A DNA stretch of 64,000 nucleotides from Kappaphycus alvarezii (Eukaryota > Rhodophyta > Florideophyceae > Gigartinales > Solieriaceae), in NCBI GenBank assembly GCA_002205965.3, contig NADL03000451.1:1736001-1800000 (forward strand), given 5' to 3'. The first letter of the stretch is position 1. Each line of letters opens with the position of its first letter. This document shows positions 11,885 to 24,248 of the stretch, in pieces. The position numbers were made by a program, and so were the translations under genes. The notes beneath the pieces were generated by a model. It had not been told where the DNA came from and made no database searches. It was given only the letters and a program-made list of their open reading frames with translations.

Positions 11885-14804
11885 AGTGGTTAAATGTGTT
11901 CGGATTATCCATGGTTCCGTTTTAATATCAAGTTGACCACTATAAATTGTCTCTTCAAGCTTAGCTTGGCACATGAGCTTTGTAAGGGCATCGGAAAGAT
12001 TATATCCGCTCCGCATGAAGTCAATTTCAGATATGATCTTGTATCGGAAGGCTTCTCATGCGGCGGCGATATCGATCATCATCCTTTTTTCGGATGTACG
12101 AACTACTTTAGGAATAACGTTCGAAGTGGCACTTACTATTGATAAGAGGTTGCGCAGGGACTTTATGGGAAGTCATGCGCCCCAACTCTTGCCCGATGGA
12201 AATTGCAATATCAGACATGTCACTGAAACGCTATGACCTCTCCAGACATGGCTGATATTGTGACTCTACTTGCCTTTCAGTGCTTAACATAAAGTTGAAT
12301 AAAAGCTTTAGAAGAGTCGCTAAGTAACACGATATGCCCGAGCTTTGGGGAAATGTCACGGTTTTTAGAGAACGAGGAATCAGTACACCCGACAATGCGA
12401 AGGGTTTCCAGATAAAACTTATCTCTGTGGAGACGGAGACGGTTGTTAATGGCGTATTGAATCGCCTTATGAATTCTACGAGTACTTAAACGCGTTCCTT
12501 ACGGTACATTGGTTTCGGTGATTTGCGATAGTTGCGATATTTCAAATAGGCAGTCAGATCTTGAGTTTGGAAGCCAAGCTAAGCCAATTCGCAATGACCG
12601 GAAGTGAGAAAAGGAAGTATATGTAGGTGGCAGACATTCGAGCTTTCGAAGTAAATAGTCCTTATCGATATAACATGAGCCTTCATTCTCATTTTCGATA
12701 ATAAAGACAGTGTATTCTGCTGGGAGAACTTGATTTGCCTCCATTAAAAACTTCTGACGAGTTCGCTCTGGTATTTCTGGTATTTCTTCGGAACTTTAGT
12801 CCCCCAAACGCATCAGGCCGTCTACATCAGCCCCTCTGAGTCACGTAAGGACGCTGTTTGTGAGGAATTAGTACAATGCGTGGTCTATACTCATCTTTTT
12901 CATGTGAAGTTCGTGGCGATAAAGCTTATTAATCGTATCATGCAAAAAGTCTCCGGAATCACATAGGTCATATAGCGGGCGAAGAAGTTTCAGGCGTTGA
13001 TCATTCCTCACCTCGAGCTCTGGTGCTGTTTTTCCAATGAAAATTTCGGGGGTGAGAGGCTCGGTGGACTGGAGGTATGCTTGTATGATGTCTATGGTCC
13101 AAAATTCGAATCCGCACGTTTTAAGGGAATGGAAGCCATCTGTTTTTACATTTCTTCACGAGCTAAAGTTTCAATATCAGCTCTTTCCTGTCCTTAAGGA
13201 AGACTCTGGTTCCGTTACGACTAGATCCGAAGCTGAAAAAAAATCCCCAAAAACCATCCCTGACAGTACTAGCCCCTCCAGTTCGAGCTTGTCATTCATA
13301 GCCATCACTGCGCAATCGAGGGTGAGGTTTTTATCTACAGTAGTTATACTGGCCGTAATTTTGCGGCATGTAGTTCTGAGGGGAATTTGATAGCGTTCGC
13401 TGATTTCAAGGCTTGAATCTGCTTCGATGCCAGTTCGTTTTACTTCAACATCTCCTATCTTGTCGATTTGAATGAACTTCGAAGCAAAAGAGAAGCTCCT
13501 ATCGGTGAATATCTTATTTGGGAGTCCTTTATTAACGCTCGCCCAGCATTTAATGATCTTTTGGCAAATTTTGGCAAAAGCACGAAGCTAAAGCGAGTCC
13601 CATCATCGAGGATATGAAGCACTAAATCCCCATCGATTTACATGATATCGGGGATAACATTTCACTGAAGAGAGCTTCTGTTCCTAAGGACACGCGGAAG
13701 CGGGTTGGCGCATTCTGGATTCTCTGAAATGGTCACATCGCCTGGAAATTTCCTCAAGTGTCTATAGCGTCTCGAGAGCCGCTTCCGCTGGACGCAAAAG
13801 AGAAATTAATTTTCATAATTTATACGGTGTTGGATGGAATAATTGATGATGAAGTTGGCCGAGCTGCGCTTTTGTAAATGGACTTGTGACGTGGATTGAA
13901 AAGGGACACAAAAATAGTTACTAGTGGACCTCTTCATTGAAACAAACCCTGATAAATGTATTCTATACGGCCGCTATCAGACTTGTTTTGCGAGCGGTAG
14001 ATGAAGCTATTTGACACTGTGCATGGATTGAGTAAATCTCTTTCCATAACGTTCATACCTGGAGAGCATGGAGATCTGCGTCGACAATGTCCAAGGTGAA
14101 AAGCACCTCGGGCGCTCACATTTGGGTTGTCAGTGGTAACTATATGCAGCCTTTGAAAGAATAAGAGGCGCCTGCAAAACTTAATGTGTTTGAGAAGTAA
14201 TAATATTGCGCTCGTCTATGCCTAGTGCATAAAGGATACGGTTCAGTTATTCCCGACGGACGACGGACTTCAGAGCGTCAATTTCTGCCACAAAACCAAG
14301 AGTTCAGCGGTTTTGTACTTCTTTTGGAGAACCCGGAGATGAAACTGTCTGTCAGTGTGATTTCAGAATTTCTCTTTAGAGAGCCAGGACGGCGAGGGAG
14401 GACGGTCCTCGAGAATGGTAAACTCGTGTGGAGGGAAAATGATAGGAGCGTCGTCCGAAGACAAAGTAGCGACGACTTGGTTGGTTCAAATACCTTCATC
14501 TGCCGCATATATCAGCTCTAATTTTTCCTCGAAGTGAGTGAAATGATCGTAGAAATCATTCAGGTCATTCCCTTCCTTGTGAAGTAGCACTTCAAAAGTT
14601 TGAAGCTCTTTTCCCTCACTTGTAAGGTAAATTTCCTCTTGATTTCATGCGTTTCTTCCTGCTTCTCCATCTCTTCTTCACCCTGAATAAATTCGGCAAG
14701 GATATAGACTGTAGACTTCCCCACAGTAAGCGATTACTTGCAAAGGTCGCAACAACACCATGCGAGGAGAGGTGCATAGGAGTTCAATCCGGTCCACCAC
14801 ACTT

Positions 14805-14824
14805 CCCGCTGTCTTCACAGCGGG
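14805..14824. repeat. Small perfect hairpin
   Basis: CCCGCTGT and ACAGCGGG flank a CTTC loop, giving an 8-bp perfect stem inside the decayed copia element 2. It may be chance. Confidence 0.4.
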
Positions 14825-15346
14825 ATTAGATTAAACAGCTCGGCTTTTTAAGTCGAGATTGATCTGTTCTTTTCCTCTATCTCTTGCGCATGATGATATT
14901 AGTTGTGGCCACGACGGTGACGTTGGGTCTTCCTGGGGTTCCGGCCATAGCTAGTGGGGTTTACCGGATAATTTTCTTGTTCCTCAACCCTATTCGCATG
15001 AAATTGAACGAATTGGAGTCATTTGTGCCGGATAGAAGCTTTATTTGACTGATAACCTTGATGGACTTGCAAAGAGTCGTCGCAAATGTTTTGTAAGAGT
15101 ATCTTCGTGAATTGGTGCTCTGAATGGGAATGTACGAACATGCTTGAAACTATACAGGTGTTGCATGGCTGTCGTCAGTCCGTGTGACTGCCTTGCGGAA
15201 GTGTTCTATCTTGTGAGAATCAGTGCGAAAATCCTGGGGAAATTAGGTAACGATTTCGCTAAATTGCTCACCAATATTTGTAACCCCGAAAGACACGTCG
15301 CAACGTTCCTGTCTCTCATGAAGGTGCTAAGTTGAAGCTTCTCGAA

Positions 15347-15742
15347 CTAGCCCCTGACCTGAAGCTGCTCTGTTCCATTAACGTACTCAGTGAGTATTAT
15401 GCAGACCATCTCTTGGTAAGACATGGAATCATTGCAGTTCTCGAAGAAGAACTTTTGAGCCGCACCGTCTAAGTAATTATTAAAGCAATCGGCCTTCTGT
15501 GCAAGTAATACCCCACACTGTCGGGCAAAAATCGCATCAAGCTTGATAGTTTCATGAAAATCCTGCGAAAAATCGCCAGCGAACTTCATGTCTTTGAACA
15601 TATGCTGGATATAGATCGCCTTTCGGGCGTCATCGCCGGTCCTTTGTCCACTTGGCTCCAAGACAGGGGAATCCTCAGCGGTTGGTAGAATCTGGGCCGG
15701 AGTTACATTTCTCGGGAACATCCATAGAGGGACTGTTGGCAA
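15347..15742 (-). pseudogene. gag fragment of copia 2
   Basis: A 131-residue open frame with helical character and phrases typical of copia gag: FKDMKFAGDFSQDFHETIK, then CFNNYLDGAAQKFFFENC and MSYQEMVCIILTEY. The Leu-Asp-Gly-Ala-Ala-x-x-Phe-Phe core resembles the capsid helix preceding the knuckle. It lies at the 5' end of the decayed element 2, in the expected order. No intact knuckle follows; a KCGGPD remnant near 14800 may be what is left of it. Confidence 0.6.
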
Positions 15743-16756
15743 ATTGGTTACCGAAATTGGGAGATGACGTTTCGTTTCTTCTCTAGTACGGCCCTGAGGA
15801 TGGTAGGCTACCTATAAAGTGGTCTGCCCTGCACTAGAGCCGTTATTTAATAGTGGACAAATTGGACTAAATGTGCTCTTATTCGCGATGAATCCATCTT
15901 TAATATACTTATACTTGCGTATCATGGATATGGATACCTCCACATTACAGTTACTGTAGTGAAGTAAAAAATCCATGCTAATAACGAAATCAGCTTATAA
16001 TTTTCTCCGTGATTGAGAGGCGTAGATCTTCCTTGAAGTGCTCATTTATTTTGCTGAAATCGAATAAGTCTGCGACTTTGATGAGGAGCCGAAACGGGAA
16101 AATCGGAGACTTGAAGGAAGTCGCGGAGAAATTCGGCTATTTCTCCTTGACCCGGGCGATACCAAACGCTCCGATGGGGAAAAGGCCCTCTTCATCTCCA
16201 TAATTGATGGCAAAGAACTTTAATTCTGCCTTTGGGGCCAGCAATAGTTCATTGATGAAGTCCCCTCTGATCGAAGCAGCGTTGATAATCCGAAGAATCT
16301 TTTCCTTCTTCTACTATAAAATATCAATCTACATATGTGCCTTATTGGTGTAGATTCTTTACCACGGCTTGAGGAAAGAGAGCAGTTACGGAAGGTCGAA
16401 AGGTGAATCGGAAGGACGAGCCTTGAATCTGGATTGTCACGAGACTCAGCTACCGATGGTGGAACCCAACGTGGAGGCGGTAGGCGTGATTCATAGGGAG
16501 CTAGGGTGAAGTTGGAGCAGAAGGAAGAACGTGGAGTTGCAAAGAGAAGTTGCTTAGGCGGGCGCATTAGCTGAACAGTGGACTGTGGTCGACACTGCGT
16601 TTACTTCCCTATTGTGACTCAAATTCCGAGCTTATTAGGGGCGAGGACAGTGCGAAATAATACCCAGCCGAGCTCATGCCGTTGTGCTATTTGATTGCTT
16701 GTACCACCCAGTGTACAGAACATTGTTTCCCTAACAAACCGTGTCAACAAACTTGG

Positions 16757-19180
16757 TGCCCTATCTGTAACAAGCTTGGTCACTTGAAGAGAAACTATTG
16801 AAAAACAATAAGTAAAACTTTGGGTTAGTTGATTTAAAAATGAGGATGGATGAGAATTCGAGAATTTGACGTTAGTGGAGAAGTTTCAAGGCATTCCAAA
16901 ACCCGTGAACGCAAGTTGAATTATAGAGGATTGAGAAGCGGTGCCTAAGTAGACACTAGAAGATTAAAGGCCTCCCCAAAAGTCTGACGGCTACTCATAC
17001 GATCTCCAGACCCCTCTATCGCCAAAAGGATAAAGCCCAAAACAGTTTAATCCTCGCAGAAAGTTGAAGGCAATTAGTAGGTCAAAGAAAGCGGCCTTTC
17101 GTCAGTTTCACGAACATTTAAGCCGTTAAAACTCCTCACAGAGCTCTAAATTGTCAATAGTGGACCAATTTTTAGACACGCTCTAGGAGAAGATGAATAA
17201 AAAGGGAAAAAGGTTATCCTTCGTCTCCTCGGGAAGTTATCGAGTTCAAAAACATCCCTTATCACGCAGATTAAGTATATCAGGTGGAAGACAGACACAA
17301 AAGGACTTCTACGACCGTTCAACTTGTGCAGAGGCGTGACCTTTACTCAATTCCGTAGCTGTCCTAAATTCAATGTCGAGAAAATTCTAACCTTGGCTTT
17401 GCTTCAGCACTGAGGAAAGGAATAATGAAAATTGAGTGGCGACCCTCTTCGTCACAGAATGCTTTAGTTACGATCCATCGCTCCACATCCTTCGGGGATC
17501 CAACGACGCAGCTTTAGTGCCCAATGGCAAGCAATAGACCATTCGATGTTACCATTGGCGGTCTGCCTTTAATTTATTGCAAAGAACTAATTGACTTCGA
17601 CTTGGATTCACTGATCATCATAACATTTAGCAGGGATGTCTTTGTACCTCACGCGCCAGAGTTCCCGGCTTCCGCAAGAAACATGCTGGAAGCAAATAGA
17701 CACGGGACCCAGACTGAGGATTTCAATTAGGACTCAAATCTTTTTACAGATGCTTCTGACTCAGGAGACGAGTCCATCGCTTCTTTGGTATTTGAAACGT
17801 GGGAGGTAAATGTGCGGCTGGTGAAAGGTCGTGAATGAGAACATTTCCTTACTAACTAGTCGGTGGAGGCCACCCCCGGTGAGGATCAAATATTATAACT
17901 ACTTTCATTATTCATATTACGGTTCACGCACCTCCCTGAATATTAGGGGATAAAAACAGCTCCTTACGAAAAATGGCATCATCGCATGGATGATGGACAA
18001 ACTTCTACCCTCTTCCGTGCTTATTACACAAGGCTTAAACTTACAAGACCAAACTCCGATCTCCAAGAGGCCTCATATGATGGCTACAAATATCATTGAG
18101 ACCGTGTGTAAAAAGATTGAAACCATGTTGAGGATAGATGTCATGACCCCCGAAGCCTATATTTGGTTATTTTCGGTAGGAGTCGCACAGAAAAAGGACA
18201 GGCGGACGCGATCTTGCGGAGCCCACCAAGCACCGATCCGACAGGTTAAGGCTTAAAGGCGGCTATTTCCAAAAATAGAGGAAACATTCGATCATTTAAA
18301 AGAAATAACCACTTTCTTTACATTGGAAATTTTCATACTATATTGGTACATTCGTATGAATAGGACTGCAAAGAAGTGACGACTTTCTTGCGTCGGTACA
18401 TAATATTCAAATTTAAATTCATGCCCTTCTACCCATTAATGCCCAATCAACGTTCTGTTAAATGATGTTAAAAGAACTATGCGTGATACCTTTGCAAATT
18501 TTTTTTTTAAAAGCGTGTTTATTTTTCAATAGACATGAAAATTGACGTCCAAACCCTCAGAAAAGAGCTCAAATCCATCGATATGGCAGATTAAAAGCTT
18601 CAAAGTACCAAATACAGCCTCTTAATACCATTAATTGCCCAATTCGGCCAAGTTATGGACGCAAAAGATGTACAAGTGAGCTAAGAAACTGTTTAATCCA
18701 TCGAAAAGCGTTTATTCCCAATCAAGCATGAGATATACAAAGCTTCCTTATATTTTCTGGGTACAATAGGAGATCCATCAAGTGTCTCGCAGAAATTAAA
18801 GCCGTTTTGGGCGAGGAAACTTCGGGAAACAGCAAATTCGAGTGAGACAAGAAATTAATTTCACAAAAGCTCACTTTACCACCTGTCCTCGCATGCCTAG
18901 ATTTCTATACGCCTTTCGTAGCCTGGACAGACGTATCTAAAGAGGCCGTTGCAGCTTTCCTTTCATATAAAAAGGAAGACGTTAATATTCTTCTTTTCAA
19001 GTACTCCAGCCGCACCATGAGGTAGTCAGAAAGAAGTAACAGCCTAATCAAATGGTAAAGTCTTGTAGAAATATTCGCTTCGCGAAAGTTACGCTTTTAC
19101 CTACTATTATATGAGCACTCTCTCTAGATAACTGACCATCAGACTATTCATACTGCCTTATAGAAGAAACATATACACAG
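16757..19180 (+). mobile_element. Ty3/gypsy retrotransposon relic 1
   Basis: A gag-type knuckle reads C-P-I-C-N-K-L-G-H-L-K-R-N-Y (16757-16798), with Tyr where the last Cys should be. RT begins at about 18030 with PISKRPHMMATN and MLRIDVMTPEAY, followed by VAQKKD. The PLPRI-like phrase EETFDHLKE with FFTLEIF comes at about 18265-18345. RNase H lies at about 18877-19130 (PPVLACLDFYTPFVAWTD, SSRTMR). RT directly followed by RNase H, with no integrase before RT, marks Ty3/gypsy. Integrase is not seen downstream. Frames are broken many times and AT content rises, so it is an old copy. Confidence 0.75.
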
Positions 19181-20459
19181 ACGAGAGGCGCATTCGTCAG
19201 ATTAGCTCATAAAATAAGTGTATAGTATATCATACAGAGCAGGAGAATAATGATTTTGCTGACTATATCTCTCTTTTTTCCTTAGTCGAGGCACCCGTTC
19301 TAGTATCCCACGAGGAACTTTTGGTCAAAATGATAAATATGCCGCACATTTACTATGTTTATAGTCTTTTTAAAGTATTTTACTCTTCTTTAGTATATTT
19401 TAGATCTTCAACATAAATGAGAAATAAGTAAATATATCAATCGTTGCGCCGAGAATTTCATGCTATGTCTGGAGCTTTTTATCGGGGAACATCAAAAGGA
19501 CGCAGAATCATAACAAATATTTCTGCGCTCGTCGGATAACTGCGCATATTACAATAATTAATCGTTAAATACGGCATACGAACCATCATAAAGTTTGCGC
19601 TGGATCGGTATTATTGACTCTGGGTTCATCGATATATCTTCATATTTGTAAGAAGTTTCGAGTGATATCAGAAGGTAAAAAGTTAGCACTCTGTAAATAA
19701 CTACTCTAACTATTCCTGGTAGTTATCTTCTAGAAGTATTCCATTGTCATTCGAGGCCCATTGCCTGCAAAGATGTGGTCTATGAATAAGCAAATCTCGG
19801 TTGCCGAAGGGCACGAGACAGAATGGCTGTTAGCAGTCCCCACCATATCAACTGCGAAGAAAGATGCTATTAAGCCCATACGGAAGGAGATAGTGATGAT
19901 TCTCGGGGCTCCAGTATCCACTTGCATCACATCTTTGGGTATACTGTAATTCATGAAAAAAAACTAAATATCCGGGCATACTGTGTCTGTCTATGTCCCG
20001 ATTTCGAATAGGAGCGAAAAATGAATACTTTGAACCTTAATAAAGAGATAATAGAACTCCATACGTGAAGCGCATTTCGACTTTGCTAATCGCGAACAAG
20101 AAACGTTCCAAACTGAGAATGATGCAATCGTTACATTCGACTCAATCCTTGGTTCAAGTTCTTCTGGTGATAACTAATTTTAGAATGATCAAGCACAAGG
20201 AACTCAATTGACGCTATATTCTGGTCAACCGAACTTCAATGAGGCATTAGAAAGTGACATACTCCTTGGTCACGTAATTGCAGCAATGAATGAAAGATCG
20301 AACTCGTTGAACTACGAAGGTGATTTTCTTCTCAACAGTGGGATGATACAGATCCACATCTGCGTCATCAGAGAAAACAGCGCCGACAACTGTCGATTGA
20401 TGAGGTCGAAAGTAACATTTCAAACTATATGTAGGCGTAATTCGTAAGTAAACGGCACC

Positions 20460-21250
20460 TCATCGTCTGGTTGGTTTTTTATATGATATTGGAGCCCCTA
20501 GAACTGACTCCGGGCCAAGTAGTTTAACCGTATCCTGTAAATTTTCGGCTGTCACAGTCGGAAAATATTCCCCCCGAACCGTAGGTTTCGCCTTGCGGGC
20601 GCCACTTTCTCTCGGTCTAATCTCCATTCAACTACATACGCCTCCTGGAGTACCTTCAGTACATGTAGAACTGGATATAGTGACAGTGGATATACCAGCT
20701 CTTCTTGGACTTGATGTTATGGACCGCGAATGGATAACACCGAGTACTGTTCCCAATCGGTTGGTTAAGCGCGTTCCACACGATACACGGGAAGGAAAGG
20801 TCTACTATGTTGACGACTCGTACGTGCTATTAAGAAGGTCCGCAAGCCGTCACTTGTTTGCTCCACTGAACGTACCGCAGGAAAAATTCTTAACATAGAC
20901 TCAGCTGAGCAGTTTGTACCATCAGTTCCTTCATCCAAGTGCCTCTAAACTTTTCAATCTTATCAAGCGCGCGAGACAGGAAGAAGCCACACCGGAGAAA
21001 CTTGCAATTTCGAAGTAGATTTCAACTCGCTGCGACCCTTGCCCGCGAATTCAGCGCGCGCCCAACCCTTTCCGCGTGACACTTGGCGCTGAGCATCCCC
21101 GCTTCAACGAAAGAATTATACTTGATATCATGTATATCAATGGTGATCCTATCTTGCACATTGTTGATGAGGCCACGTGTTTTGGGGCCGCGAGATTCCT
21201 TCCGCCTATATCAACAGGGGTGGAAAGCCTCACTATTCTCTAGAGGAGGG
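20460..21250 (+). mobile_element. Ty1/copia fragment 3 (protease to N-terminal integrase)
   Basis: The protease active-site region reads LYDIGAPR (Ile in place of Thr/Ser) at about 20480. A 101-aa frame follows with VELDIVTVDIPALLGLDVMDR, matching the protease C-terminal part of element 4 (LDVVDIGIPLLLGLDVLDK). Then come FLHPSASKLFNLIKR, CDPCPRIQ, PFRVTLGAE and IILDIMYINGDPILHIVDEATCFG, the zinc-binding and first-Asp parts of copia integrase. Similarity stops near 21250, so RT and RNase H are missing. It is a 3'-truncated copy of the same clade. Confidence 0.75.
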
Positions 21251-21446
21251 GAAATTTGGGGTTTTTAATGCATGAAAAATGTGGTCAGCTGTTCCCTAAG
21301 GGATGCTTTTCTCTATTCTCTAGCTAGATACCGTACTGAATGCATTGAACTTCTTTCTTTCTTTCTCAAAGAAGCAACCCAGAGCTTACAGTATAGTAGG
21401 TTTGATTTCAATATTTCGCAGCTGTCCTTTAAGGAATTGCTGGTAC

Positions 21447-21470
21447 CGTACAGTACTGTACTGCACTGTA
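21447..21470. repeat. TACAGTACTGTA palindrome tract
   Basis: A perfect 12-bp palindrome at 21449-21460 is followed by CTGCACTGTA. It belongs to the dispersed TACTG family and lies ~200 bp beyond the truncated end of copia fragment 3. Confidence 0.75.
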
Positions 21471-24248
21471 TGAGAACTGGATTGTGCCATATATACGAGG
21501 ATTATTAAATTGGGACAAGCCCTCTCTGTGACGATTACCGTACGCTGTACAGCATGCGAGCGCTGGCGTGGGCAACGGCGACATGGACCGATAGCAGAAC
21601 TGGGTCGCTGGTAAATGACGGGCAAACACCCATGTTAAACGATATTAACGGGCTGGGTGGAATGCAATGTGTCTAGTGTCTAGCATGTTCATAGATGACA
21701 CGTTGCGAACGAGCGGGTAGGGCACCAAAGGTATCTAAGGCAAACAGGACAAAATGCTATCGGAACGGCGGCGATGTGCTGGCGTCCTCGGGTAGGAGGA
21801 CCGCATCACGCGCTAGCCACGGACACTTCAGAATTTTAACGGGATCAGCGAGTTTTGAAGTACCGAGGGAGTTCGTAGCGGCATGCCGTATGGAGTCGGA
21901 GGGATATGAATGAAGTGTAATGCCATAGACCCGTGAGCTTCGCGGGAGGTTCGCGGCGGGAAGGCAGTCTTCAGTTGAACGAGAATATCGGCCAGGCGAT
22001 CAGCACTGCTACAGAGGAGAAGGGGTCCCCTGTAAGCATGCGAAACAAGCGAGATTGGAGCCATACTTAGTGGACAAAATGCGAATGATCTTGTGCCGGT
22101 GCAAAACGTGAAAACCAGACGTGGGAATAGAGGCCTCGGGGATCCACCGGCGCATGACAATTATAGAACCACATCGGGGGCTCCGAACCCTTACAGATGG
22201 GAAGTTCTGGATATCACGGCAGCGTTACACAGGTATATATTAGACTTAGTTACGGGACAGAAATAAGGCAGAAAAGGCTCCTTTAAAAGGCTCTTTTCTG
22301 CCTTATGCACCATGAGAAAAACACAGGCGAATGGGGAGAGAGGAGTCACAGTGTGGACGGCGACTCCCTTGACTATTCACGAAAACCATTAGAAGGATGA
22401 GACTGGGAGCCACAGAAAACAATTGTTACGAATGGTTCGAAGACTGATTAGTAGCATAGTGAGAGATGCCAGAGCTGCTGTGTAGCGGAAAGTGACACTA
22501 CCACCGACAACCCGGCCTGGCTGGGAGCAACTGCCCGGTGACCTTTAGTTAAGATGCTTGGAAAAGTCATAGTAATAGATAAAGCCAACTGCACTTCCGA
22601 GTTGGCGATCTTTACCTGCGAGGGACAGCTCTCTTCAAGCCTAACAATAACGAACATAGGAACGTAGCAGGGAAGCCTTAAATAGTTGTGGTGGGCTAAT
22701 GCATTAGCAAGCATCCAGCCAAACATTTGAGACGAGCTTACACCCATTGGAATTTATGCTTTAGGAATTCGCTTTGATCTTGTACATACTAACACATTTG
22801 TGCCGAAACTGTTATTTGGCATCTTAACATCTGAAGAAGCAATCAGTACAGCATCTCGGTTGCAGAGTTGTAGAGTCAATACAGCTTTGTGCGGCGCAAG
22901 CAAAGTACTCCGAGATACGGCATGGTTGCTATGGTAAATATCGTGTAACCCTGCGAAAAGTGGAGAGGTCAAATCTGGTGGAAATGACTGTTTGTCGAAG
23001 AGGTTCACCTGGTATCGGTTGCTAAATTGCTGATAAATTTACCGGGCCCTGGTAGACACTTATTGTACAATCTCAAATTGAGCCTATAATTTGAAAACAA
23101 ATAAGAGCCGTTTACAACATACTGTTTGAGGATAAAACTCGCTGATATTCATTTAGGGCTGGACAAAGTTATCTCCACCGAAACCGCCTCCATTGTAGTA
23201 AGAATTTACATTATAATTCCTGCTCCTGTAGTATTGCACAAACGTAAACAAACTGAAGCACCACTTGAAGGACGAACCGTCATTTATTTAATTGCCAACG
23301 TCTGGTGGAGAAGCTCCATCATTCAAGAAGGTTGCACAAAGAGCGACGTTCCATGTCAGGAAACGACACACTTGAAAATGTCGAAAGCCCCTTGAATCTT
23401 TGAAACGACGCAACCGACAGGTATAGTTTACGAGTTAAATGTGATGGAGGCCATCAAAATGCGGATGTGAATGGCTCATACACAACACAGTTGAGGTGAA
23501 GAATAAGGATTATGATTGGCTGCATCTCGGAGAGAACGTTGACCTCCCATGGATTGCAATCTACCAATGCTTTTGCATGCTGCAAGTAATGCCACTGCGA
23601 TTGAGAATAACCTCCACACATCTGGCAAGGGATTCCCGTAGCAAATTTAATCTCCATTTCAATTTGCCCATTCTAATACACACTCGATCCATCAAAGTAA
23701 CTGTTTTGTTACAGTTTTCCCTACAGTAATGTACGATCCTTTATGTTTCGTTCAAACTCGCATGATCGAGATCGAATCTAGCTCTCTCAATGTTCATTTC
23801 ACCGTAATAACCGTCATTTACGGTGTTGGAAGAAACTCAAAGAAGAAACTTTTTGAAATTTTGGTAGCATGTTGTTCTTTTCGACTCTATACGCCCGAAC
23901 TCGGAGTGTGTCAAATTCCAGCAAAAAGGATTTACCATTGCAAACTCCCTCGAATGCTTCCCTCACAAATCCTATTTACATACAGTCCAACCATAACCCA
24001 AACCTAGCATAAGTGTTAAGTGTTATGCTAGACGTGGCCGAACTTTTCATCTCATCATTTCAGGAGAAAGTGTTCATCAAGCAAGTTAAAGCTTCATACG
24101 GTCAAGTCAAATACGGCGTAGAGGATGCGTGACTTTACATCTGGCCTTCGAGAACGTTGAAAGAGTTTCCCCGAATAGTCTTGCTTATTGCTTTCCTTTT
24201 GTCCGCCGTCACTCTGCGCCCTTCGAGACATCTTCTAACGACATCAAC
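21471..24248. other. No recognisable gene; holds one strong hairpin
   Basis: Short frames on both strands (for example 99 and 84 aa on the minus strand at 22448-23008) show no known motif. The last ~200 bases should contain the promoter and 5' UTR of the CCT-motif gene. A frame runs open from 24129 into that gene but has no ATG before 24249. Confidence 0.45.
22263..22306. repeat. Perfect 14-bp stem hairpin
   Basis: ATAAGGCAGAAAAG at 22263-22276 is exactly reversed and complemented at 22293-22306. The 16-base centre is itself partly palindromic (around CCTTTAAAAGG). It could be a transcript 3'-end structure, a small RNA precursor or an excision or insertion scar. No flanking gene tells which. 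Confidence 0.7.

Larger units (their letters stand above)
11885..15742 (-). mobile_element. Ty1/copia retrotransposon 2, heavily decayed
   Basis: Domains appear in copia order along the minus strand. They are gag (15347-15742), a protease-to-linker region (about 13950-14600, with LDIVDADLHAL, which matches LDIVTVDIPAL of element 3), integrase (about 13230-13760), RT (about 12490-12990) and RNase H (about 11890-12180). In the integrase, RFRVSLGTEA begins the core, and the region of IFTDRSFSFA and ISERYQIPL supplies the second Asp and the Glu. RT shows LYDLCDSGDF and LRIGLAWLPNSRSD. RNase H shows KRMMIDIAAA and LSDALTK. Stops and shifts occur every 50-150 bases, so the copy is older than element 1. 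Confidence 0.85.

Noticed and set aside
19730-19954. Minus-strand VDTGAP resembling a retropepsin site
   Set aside because: The rest of the 74-aa frame has no protease flap or C-terminal motif, and the neighbouring copia fragment is on the plus strand. Probably chance.
24129-24248. Upstream extension of the CCT-motif protein
   Set aside because: The frame is open but contains no ATG, only a GTG, and the sequence has no recognisable content. The start at 24249 is preferred.
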